Source: Sulfuritalea sp. (lineage in GTDB: Bacteria > Pseudomonadota > Gammaproteobacteria > Burkholderiales > Rhodocyclaceae). Taken from it: 14,925 bases of DNA. Position 1 is the first letter of the stretch. Each line of letters starts with the position of its first letter. A program made the position numbers and the translations under genes. The stretch is from positions 1 to 14,925 of the forward strand of contig JADJQA010000077.1 of the NCBI GenBank assembly GCA_016712985.1, in the 5' to 3' direction. The notes under the pieces are model-generated. The model searched no databases. It was not told where the DNA came from and saw only the letters and a program-made list of their open reading frames with translations. Shown one piece after another: positions 9,930-14,925 of the stretch.

Positions 9930-9956
9930 CCCCCCTTTCATTTGACGAAAGGGGGG
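9930..9956 (+). promoter_or_regulatory. Perfect hairpin hiding the sigma-factor ribosome site
   Basis: CCCCCCTTTC (9930-9939) pairs without mismatch with GAAAGGGGGG (9947-9956) across the 7-nt loop ATTTGAC. The right arm is the only Shine-Dalgarno-like sequence for the sigma gene, whose ATG begins 4 nt later at 9961. When folded, the ribosome site is double-stranded, so translation should be low unless the stem is opened by a protein, ribosome movement or an RNA partner. The structure is seen directly; its regulatory role is inferred. Confidence 0.6.
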
Positions 9957-9960
9957 CGCC

Positions 9961-10551
9961 ATGGCGCTCAAACCGGGCAATGGCCTACATGCGTGGGAGA
10001 TTGCGGTTACCAAGAAACTCGTTGGCGAATCTCGCCGGCGGTCACGAAGTCTGTACCGGGAGGAATTCGACGATCTGATGCACGCATGCCTGCTGCGCTG
10101 GCTGGAAGTGCGACCGAAAGCCGTACCGGACCCAGACGGACCAACGATGGCCTTTCTGGCGAAGGTGGTGCGCAATAAGCTGATCGATCTGGCGCGCAAC
10201 CGCGGGGCGGGCAAGCGGCGCAGTGAGCAGGAAGCCGTGTCCCTCGACGAACCCGTCGGCGAAGCCGGCGATTCACTCACCTTCGCCGAGCTGGTCGATG
10301 CCGAACAGGGTCGCGAGCCGGGAGACCGCGAGCGGTTCGACCCGATCGACATCCAAATCGATGTAGCGGATGTGATCAGGCGGCTCACGCCCGAGCAACA
10401 GCGCCTGTGCGAACTGCTGGGCGCCCAGGGTCTGTCGATCAAGGCAGCCGCGGAGAAGCTCCGAATCCCGCGGGCAACCCTCTACGAGGAAATCAAGCGC
10501 ATCCGCACGATCTTCGCCCTGCATGGCCTGGACGACTATCTGCGGCCATGA
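9961..10551 (+). CDS. Small RNA polymerase sigma-70-family (ECF-like) factor
   Basis: Protein of 196 residues with the two-domain plan of ECF sigma factors. Region 2 lies at about 30-85: EEFDDLMHACLLRWLEVRP, then TMAFLAKVVRNKLIDLARNR, which matches the core-binding and -10-recognition helices. A charged linker (about 86-140) follows. Region 4, at about 140-190, reads LTPEQQRLCELLGAQGLSIK and AAAEKLRIPRATLYEEIKRI, a helix-turn-helix for the -35. ATG 9961 is the only start after an in-frame TGA at 9943. It likely directs RNA polymerase to element promoters; no anti-sigma gene is adjacent. A dedicated sigma factor at the head of a partition operon is unusual for the SPI-7/PFGI-1 type as I know it. 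An alternative is a non-sigma regulator that keeps this fold. Confidence 0.85.
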   Translation: MALKPGNGLHAWEIAVTKKLVGESRRRSRSLYREEFDDLMHACLLRWLEVRPKAVPDPDGPTMAFLAKVVRNKLIDLARNRGAGKRRSEQEAVSLDEPVGEAGDSLTFAELVDAEQGREPGDRERFDPIDIQIDVADVIRRLTPEQQRLCELLGAQGLSIKAAAEKLRIPRATLYEEIKRIRTIFALHGLDDYLRP

Positions 10552-10637
10552 CCTGCGACATCGCCGACGCTCTTGCCAACGCTTCGCCGAAATATTTCCG
10601 ACACTTTGCCGAAGGATTTCGTATGAATGAACCATGA
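10548..10637 (+). CDS. Possible 29-codon ORF between sigma factor and parA
   Basis: ATG at 10548 overlaps the sigma stop codon by 4 nt (ATGA) and reads MTCDIADALANASPKYFRHF, AEGFRMNEP, then TGA, ending 20 nt before parA. The coupling geometry matches that used by the downstream genes, and parA itself has no ribosome site, so translation through this ORF could deliver ribosomes to parA. The ORF is too short to judge from composition and could be chance. Confidence 0.3.
   Translation: MTCDIADALANASPKYFRHFAEGFRMNEP
10588..10599. promoter_or_regulatory. Palindromic site before parA, repeated inside parA
   Basis: CGAAATATTTCC contains the perfect palindrome GAAATATTTC, an AT-rich island in GC-rich DNA, and recurs exactly at 10791-10802 within the parA coding sequence. 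Neighbouring TTCGCCGAA and TTTGCCGAA motifs add to a repetitive look at 10583-10613. It may be an operator or partition site; this is inference from symmetry and repetition. Confidence 0.35.
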
Positions 10638-10657
10638 CCTGAAACCGTACCGATTCG

Positions 10658-11506
10658 ATGATCAAATTCACTGTGACCAGCACCAAGGGCGGTGTCGGCA
10701 AGACCACGCTCACCGCCAACCTGGGGGCGCTCCTCGCCGACATGGGATTGCGCGTGCTCCTGATCGACGCCGACGTGCAACCCTCGCTGTCGAAATATTT
10801 CCCGCTGGCGGTGGCGAAGCCGGCTGCCGGCCTGACCGAAGTGATCGTGCGCGGCGCGGTCACCCTGCCGTGCATCACGGCGACCCTGTACCAGAACCTC
10901 GACATCGTCATCTCCGACGATCCCGAGGGCAATCTGCCTCACTGGCTGCTGAACCGCATCGACCGCGGCTTCCGGTTGCGCTTCGCGCTTCAGTCGCCGG
11001 CGGTGGTCGATGCCTACGACTGCGTGCTGATCGATACCCAGGGCGCCATCGGACCCTTGCAGGATGCGGCGGTGCTTGCCGCCGACATCCTGGTGTCGCC
11101 GATCACCCCGGAGATCCTCTCGGCCCGTGAATTCCGCGACGGCACCATGGAACTGCTCGATCGCCTCGAACCGGGCGGCGCGCTGGGCGCCAGCCTGGGA
11201 CCGATGAAGGCGGTCATCTACCGGCAGGACCGCAGTGCCGATGCGCGGATCATCGCCAGCGGCATCCGCGAGGACTTCATCAAGCTCAAGGGCCGGGTGG
11301 CGGTGCTGGAAACCGTGGTACCCCATGCCAAGGCCTACAAGGAGGCGGCGACGCTGCGCGTCCCGGTGCATCGGCACGAACGCAAGCGCGACGGACCGAT
11401 GCCGAGCGCCTACACCCTCATGCATCAACTCGCTTGGGAACTGATCCCCAGCCTCGAAGGCGTATTCGCCGACCTGCTGCCGCGACGGGAGGTGCCGCGT
11501 GAATGA
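10658..11506 (+). CDS. parA: ParA-family partition ATPase
   Basis: Protein of 282 residues, a MinD/ParA P-loop ATPase that with ParB distributes or maintains DNA. The deviant Walker A motif is STKGGVGKTTLTANLG (residues 8-23, signature Lys10 and Lys15), Walker A' LLIDADVQPSLSKYF (34-48, Asp37/Asp39) and Walker B CVLIDTQG (122-129). No N-terminal helix-turn-helix is present, so it is the short type. ATG 10658 is the only start after an in-frame TGA at 10640 and lacks a Shine-Dalgarno sequence, suggesting coupling to upstream translation. It overlaps parB by 8 nt. The SPI-7/PFGI-1 class ICEs carry such Soj-like proteins; here it probably stabilises the excised element. Confidence 0.93.
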   Translation: MIKFTVTSTKGGVGKTTLTANLGALLADMGLRVLLIDADVQPSLSKYFPLAVAKPAAGLTEVIVRGAVTLPCITATLYQNLDIVISDDPEGNLPHWLLNRIDRGFRLRFALQSPAVVDAYDCVLIDTQGAIGPLQDAAVLAADILVSPITPEILSAREFRDGTMELLDRLEPGGALGASLGPMKAVIYRQDRSADARIIASGIREDFIKLKGRVAVLETVVPHAKAYKEAATLRVPVHRHERKRDGPMPSAYTLMHQLAWELIPSLEGVFADLLPRREVPRE

Positions 11507-13112
11507 CGACGCGCTGCCGCCTGTCGCTCCGAGCGAGGGTGACCAATCCGTCCTTGGCAAGGATTCCGCACGGCAGACCTTGATCGAACAACGACGGCGC
11601 CTGGTCGCCGAGTCCCTGCAGGTCGGCAATCTCGGCAACAACGCCCGTGACCTGCCGGACCAGGCCGACCCGAGCCACGAGTGTCAGATCGTCCTCTCGG
11701 TCGAGGACATCCGACCCTATGAGCACAATCCGCGCCGGACCCAGAACGCCAGGTTCGACGACATCAAGGCCTCGATCCGCGCCAGCGGGTTGCGCAATCC
11801 CTTCACGGTGACGCGCCGGCCGGGTGAATCGCATTTCGTCGTCGAGGCCGGCGGCAACACGCGCCTCTTGGCCATCCGGCAACTCTGGGCAGAGACGCGC
11901 GAGCCACGCTTCCACAAGCTCGCGGTACTGTTCCGGCCCTGGCGCTCGGAAAGCCACGTGCTCACCGCCCACCTGATCGAGAACGATCAGCGCGGCGACA
12001 TGAGTTTCTGGGACAAGGCCAGCGGCGTCGTTGCCCTCAAGGCACGCCTCGAAGCGGAGCAGGGAACCACGTTCTCCCTGCGACAGCTCGACGAAGCGAT
12101 GAAGGCGCTGGGCCTCGCCATCAACACCGCGACGCTGGCCCACTTCCTGTTCGCCACCGAGCGGCTGGCAACTCTGGGCGAGGTCGTCGTTGATCTGTCG
12201 GGCCTCGACGTCAAACTGATGCAACCACGGCTCAATGGCATGAAGCGCTATGCGCAGACGCGCGCATCGCTTGCCGAGGATGATCTGTACGCCACGGTGT
12301 TCGAGCCGGTGTTTCGCCGAACGGCCGAGGAGTATCGGCGAACGCAGAACTTCAGTGCGGCGGTGCTGTGCCAGGCCTGCGAGGAGGCGCTGGCCGAGGT
12401 ACTGGAAGAACCTGTTGTCGAACTGCGCAAGGCGCTTGACCCGGCGGCACGATCGCTGCGGGGCGCATCGGCTTCTTCGCCGGCGCCGGCCGTTGCGGTC
12501 CGCAGTGCCGACGAGGGCGGGAAGGTGCCGCCCGCGAATGACCCGTCATCATCGCCGGTGCCGGCTGTTAGCACCGCTAACACCGCCGACCCCGCCATGG
12601 CCGCTTCCGGGCGCCACGATCCGGCGAGGGATTCGCCACGCGTTGATGCGGGTGTCCCCGTCCTTCATTCGCGCATCATCCAACAGGCACGTATGTGCGC
12701 GCGTCTTGCCGGTATCGGCGACTGCCTGCGCGACGATACCGATGCGCCGCAGGGGTTCTCGCTCGACGCGTTGCCGGCTCCCGTCACTGGCGAAGCGCTG
12801 CCGCCAAGCCGGCAATGGGCCTGGCACCTGCTCGCGCTGGTCTCCGCACAACTCGATACCTCGGCATCGACGGCCATGCCCAACGAATCCACGGCATTCG
12901 ATCCCGCCATCCCGGATACGGCATGCCGCGCACCACCGCCGACGCCTGCCCCCTTCTCGTTCGATGCCGCCTTCTTCGCGTGGCTGGTCGATGCCGACGA
13001 CCCGGCGGCCACCGCCTGCTGGGATCTCCTGGCTTTGGTCCGGGAGGCCCGAGGGTCGCCTCTCACGCCTGACCTGCCGGGCAACGTAATGCTCACCGGG
13101 GAGGTCCCCTGA
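11499..13112 (+). CDS. parB: ParB-family partition protein with long variable C-terminus
   Basis: Protein of 537 residues, the DNA-binding partner of ParA. GTG 11499 is chosen because GGGAGG lies 6 nt upstream and the ORF overlaps parA by 8 nt. The ParB/Srx domain covers about 65-175: VEDIRPYEHNPRRT, IKASIRASGLRNPFTV, and the nucleotide-binding box GGNTRLLA (118-125; classical ParB has GERRxxA), then HLIENDQRGDMSFWDKASGV, corresponding to the ENxxR box. A helix-turn-helix region follows (about 195-250: LRQLDEAMKALGLAINTATL). Residues about 310-400 are an Ala/Pro/Ser-rich linker, and a Trp-containing C-terminal part (about 410-537) is not recognised. It is much longer than chromosomal ParB and fits the ICE-associated type. 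The next ORF starts on its stop codon (TGATG). Confidence 0.9.
   Translation: MNDDALPPVAPSEGDQSVLGKDSARQTLIEQRRRLVAESLQVGNLGNNARDLPDQADPSHECQIVLSVEDIRPYEHNPRRTQNARFDDIKASIRASGLRNPFTVTRRPGESHFVVEAGGNTRLLAIRQLWAETREPRFHKLAVLFRPWRSESHVLTAHLIENDQRGDMSFWDKASGVVALKARLEAEQGTTFSLRQLDEAMKALGLAINTATLAHFLFATERLATLGEVVVDLSGLDVKLMQPRLNGMKRYAQTRASLAEDDLYATVFEPVFRRTAEEYRRTQNFSAAVLCQACEEALAEVLEEPVVELRKALDPAARSLRGASASSPAPAVAVRSADEGGKVPPANDPSSSPVPAVSTANTADPAMAASGRHDPARDSPRVDAGVPVLHSRIIQQARMCARLAGIGDCLRDDTDAPQGFSLDALPAPVTGEALPPSRQWAWHLLALVSAQLDTSASTAMPNESTAFDPAIPDTACRAPPPTPAPFSFDAAFFAWLVDADDPAATACWDLLALVREARGSPLTPDLPGNVMLTGEVP
12566..12582. promoter_or_regulatory. Inverted repeat inside parB, possible centromere site
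   Basis: TGTTAGC and GCTAACA are perfect 7-bp arms around ACC, within the low-complexity linker of parB. The outer TGTT...AACA resembles the ends of the canonical 16-bp parS, but the centre differs. Partition sites often lie in or near par genes. The sequence alone does not prove ParB binding. Confidence 0.3.
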
Positions 13113-13654
13113 TGTTGCCGCTGTTCGACCCCCAGGTGCGCCTGGCGCTGCTCAACCACGTCGCCGTGCGACTCGCCGAGGCAAGACCGGACGAGCTTCA
13201 CGCCGCCGGCATCGCCGGCGAGCAACTCGCGCGCCTGCGGCAACTGTCGGCACTCGATCTGACCCGCCTTGCCACGATGCGGGATCTGAGCATCGGTGTG
13301 GCCTTCGATGCCGACGGACTCAGCGCCGGCTTGCGCAATGTCTCCCTGCTCAATGAGGCCAAGGCGCTGGAGGCGTACTTCATTCGCCACGGCGCGTCCT
13401 GGCAGATGATGAAGGCGCTGTTCAAGATCCGTCGCAAGGTCACCCTCAAGCGTCGCCGGGAATCCGGCGCCTGGCGACCGGGAGGTCGGATCCCGCTGCC
13501 CGACAAGGTGCAGCGCGAACGCATCTACCGGGTCTGGATGAGCATCGAGGATCCGAGTCCGCGGGTCCGCTACTTCCGCCTGCATCAGGCCTTTCCCAAG
13601 CTCGCCATCGCCGTCCTGGAGGCGGTGGCGCGCAGTTTCGAGGAGACATCATGA
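13112..13654 (+). CDS. DUF2857-like protein of an integrative conjugative element
   Basis: A 180-residue protein of unknown function. ATG 13112 shares its A with the parB stop (TGATG) and has GGGGAGG about 9 nt upstream. It begins MLPLFDPQVRLALLNHVAVR, has a central helical part (LQRLR-like ARLRQLSALDLTRLATMRDL), then FIRHGASWQMMKALFKIRRK, which resembles a helix-turn-helix or other nucleic-acid-binding helix pair, followed by a basic stretch TLKRRRESGAWRPGGR and the end FPKLAIAVLEAVARSFEETS. Length, position after ParB and the WQMM-x-x-LF motif recall DUF2857 proteins found in SPI-7/PFGI-1 type elements; this is from memory. It overlaps the next gene by 4 nt (ATGA). Confidence 0.65.
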   Translation: MLPLFDPQVRLALLNHVAVRLAEARPDELHAAGIAGEQLARLRQLSALDLTRLATMRDLSIGVAFDADGLSAGLRNVSLLNEAKALEAYFIRHGASWQMMKALFKIRRKVTLKRRRESGAWRPGGRIPLPDKVQRERIYRVWMSIEDPSPRVRYFRLHQAFPKLAIAVLEAVARSFEETS

Positions 13655-14049
13655 ACCAGCGCACTACCCTTCCCCCCGGCGTCACCGCCCAACTGCTGCT
13701 CGACGTCTTCGACCTGCCGATCAGCTTTCACCGTTGCCTGGTGCCGATCACCGGCAGCGTGACAGCCGCTCTGATGCTGTCCGAGGCGATCTGGATCAGC
13801 GAGCAACTCCACCCGGAGGCCAAGGGGTGGTTTTGCAGGTCGCAGGAGGAGTGGACCGAGGAAACCGGGCTGTCGCACTCGGAGCAGGAAACGGCGCGGC
13901 GCGCCTTGCGCGATGCGGGCTTCATCGAAGAGCTTCACGCCGGCTCGCCGGCGAAGCTCTGGTTCCGCGTGTGTCCGGTGCCGGTTTCACGCGCCATGCG
14001 GGCACGCGCCGAAGCCGCTTGCCGAGCCCGCGCGCAGGCCCAGACGTGA
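13651..14049 (+). CDS. Winged-helix-like DNA-binding protein, one module
   Basis: A 132-residue protein coupled to the gene before it (ATGA overlap; AGGAG 6 nt upstream of ATG 13651). After a short N-terminus it contains one copy of a module also found twice in the next gene: FHRCLVP (26-32), helix TAALMLSEAIWISEQL (38-53), GWFCRSQEEWTEETGLSHSE (59-78), EQETARRALRDAGFIEE (78-94), then a strand WFRVCPVPV (103-111). Trp-x-x-Ser/Thr plus E-x-x-G-L-S and a following amphipathic helix is the pattern of phage replication protein O-type winged-helix domains. DNA binding, perhaps at a replication origin or operator, is inferred. The C-terminus is Ala/Arg-rich. Confidence 0.7.
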   Translation: MNQRTTLPPGVTAQLLLDVFDLPISFHRCLVPITGSVTAALMLSEAIWISEQLHPEAKGWFCRSQEEWTEETGLSHSEQETARRALRDAGFIEELHAGSPAKLWFRVCPVPVSRAMRARAEAACRARAQAQT

Positions 14050-14925
14050 ATGACGAAATACTGATTGCGCTTCCTGGTGAGGACGGGTGGGACTGTGTCC
14101 GGCACGTCCGAACGCTGGACACCCTCTGGCCGCTGCTGGGACGGCGTATCGCGTTTTATCGCCGGCTGGTGGACCTTACGGCCAATGTCAAGGCGGCGCT
14201 GCTGCTCGCCCAGTCGATCTACTGGACGTGTCCCGGTCGCGACATCACCGGCGCCGGCGGCTGGTTCCTCAAGACCACCGAGCAGTGGGAGATGGAAACC
14301 GGACTCTCGCTGAGGGAGCAATCCGCCGCGCGCCAGGTGCTACGGGAACTGGCAATTCTCAGCGAGCGGCGCATCGGCTTTCCGGCCAGCCTGCATTTCC
14401 GGCTTTGCCTCGATCGGATCGAGGCGCTGCTGGGCGCTCGGATGGGCAGGGTGACGGGGAGCCTGGACTGGGCCGATGGCGCCGCGGTCGCCGAACTCCT
14501 GGGGCCTTCGCTCACCTACTACCGCCGGCTGGCCGGCATCGGCGGCGGGGTCCATGCCGGCCTGTTGCTCTCGCGTGCGCTTTACCTGACCCGGTTGCAA
14601 CTGCACCGGCAGTTGCAGGGGTGGGTTGGCAATTCGGTAGCCGAGTGGGCCGAGCAGATCGGCCTCACGCGTTATGAGCAGCAGATTGCGCGGCGGGAAC
14701 TGGCGAGCGCCGGAGTCTGGGAAGAGGAGCGGCTCGGAGTTCGACGCCGGCTCTTCGTTCGGATCCGGCTCGACAGCCTGCTCGCCCTTCTGGTCGCCGA
14801 TGAGCGCGACGACGCGAATCGCAGCGATTCGCCGAGCTCGTCAGAGAGCGGAATTCCCACAATCGATAGACGACAAGAAGGAGAAACCAGTATGCAGCAA
14901 TCCCACATTCATGTTTCGACAAGAA
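14046..14925 (+). CDS. Winged-helix-like protein, two tandem modules, partial at window end
   Basis: GTG 14046 overlaps the previous stop (GTGA) and the frame stays open for 293 codons to the window end. Two copies of the module of the preceding gene follow each other. Copy 1: FYRRLVDL (37-44), AALLLAQSIYW, GWFLKTTEQWEMETGLSLRE (72-91), EQSAARQVLRELAIL, LHFRLCLDRIEALL. Copy 2: YYRRLAGI (158-165), GLLLSRALYLTRL, GWVGNSVAEWAEQIGLTRYE (192-211), EQQIARRELASAGVW, LFVRIRLDSLLALL. A polar tail from about 257 follows. An ATG at 14892 with AAGGAG is in this same frame, so the protein may be a fusion, have an internal start, or be followed by a separate gene after an unseen indel. Probably a DNA-binding protein; function unknown. 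Confidence 0.75.
   Translation, partial: MNDEILIALPGEDGWDCVRHVRTLDTLWPLLGRRIAFYRRLVDLTANVKAALLLAQSIYWTCPGRDITGAGGWFLKTTEQWEMETGLSLREQSAARQVLRELAILSERRIGFPASLHFRLCLDRIEALLGARMGRVTGSLDWADGAAVAELLGPSLTYYRRLAGIGGGVHAGLLLSRALYLTRLQLHRQLQGWVGNSVAEWAEQIGLTRYEQQIARRELASAGVWEEERLGVRRRLFVRIRLDSLLALLVADERDDANRSDSPSSSESGIPTIDRRQEGETSMQQSHIHVSTR
14878..14894 (+). promoter_or_regulatory. Strong ribosome site and ATG in frame with the gene above
   Basis: AAGGAG at 14878-14883 lies 8 nt before ATG 14892, the best Shine-Dalgarno/start pair of the operon. It begins MQQSHIHVSTR and continues off the window. It is likely the start of the next gene or of a shorter isoform, since no stop codon separates it from the preceding frame. 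Confidence 0.5.

Noticed and set aside
10493..11641. A 382-codon minus-strand ORF opposite sigma factor, parA and parB
   Set aside because: It mirrors intact plus-strand genes and is His/Arg/Gly-rich without motifs; a shadow frame.
12665..13585. A 306-codon minus-strand ORF opposite parB and the DUF2857-like gene
   Set aside because: Same reasoning: it spans two plus-strand genes linked by a TGATG junction and shows no domain.
8107..14925. Conjugation or defence genes in the element
   Set aside because: No relaxase, type IV secretion, nuclease, toxin or restriction motifs were found in the intact frames; any such genes must lie beyond the right edge.

Overview
The window looks like the chromosome of a GC-rich betaproteobacterium (Rhodocyclales/Accumulibacter-like is a guess from gene content and base composition, not a proven assignment) with the left end of a tRNA-integrated mobile element on the right. 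No tool was run; all calls come from reading motifs, frames and overlaps.

Left part, about 1-7950, is chromosomal. It holds, mostly on the minus strand, an IS1634/IS4-type transposase (52-1678), alanyl-tRNA synthetase alaS (1972-4578), a small periplasmic His-rich protein with its own terminator (4713-5138), and a pair overlapping by 4 nt: a glycerophosphodiester phosphodiesterase (ugpQ-like) and a UgpB-like solute-binding protein (5239-7221). On the plus strand lies a four-helix membrane protein made of two repeated halves (7374-7945). Every protein gene here is broken by small indels, many of them one base too many or too few in a homopolymer. The encoded residues stay close to family consensus on both sides of each break, and alaS is normally essential. 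This points to sequencing or assembly error more than to true decay.

At 8030-8106 is an intact tRNA-Arg(ACG) with encoded CCA. Directly behind it come a 12-bp palindrome and paired 11-bp repeats (8127-8174), then a minus-strand tyrosine recombinase (8183-9328) whose 3' end faces the tRNA. Upstream of the integrase, also on the minus strand, are an AlpA/excisionase-like gene with one frameshift and a coupled 53-codon ORF.

Right part, 9961-14925, is the divergent plus-strand backbone of the element and is free of frameshifts: a small sigma-70-family factor, a possible 29-codon ORF, ParA, ParB, a DUF2857-like protein and two winged-helix-like proteins, the last running off the window. From ParA onward each gene overlaps the next by 1-8 nt, so they form one translationally coupled operon. 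ParA/ParB/DUF2857-like proteins next to a tRNA-linked integrase suggest an integrative and conjugative element or related genomic island of the SPI-7/PFGI-1 type; no transfer genes are visible in the window.

Most notable: the sigma factor's Shine-Dalgarno sequence is buried in a perfect 10-bp hairpin just before its ATG; a winged-helix-like module occurs three times across the last two genes; and integrase/excisionase and sigma/partition operons diverge from one 269-bp control region, which looks like the element's regulatory switch.
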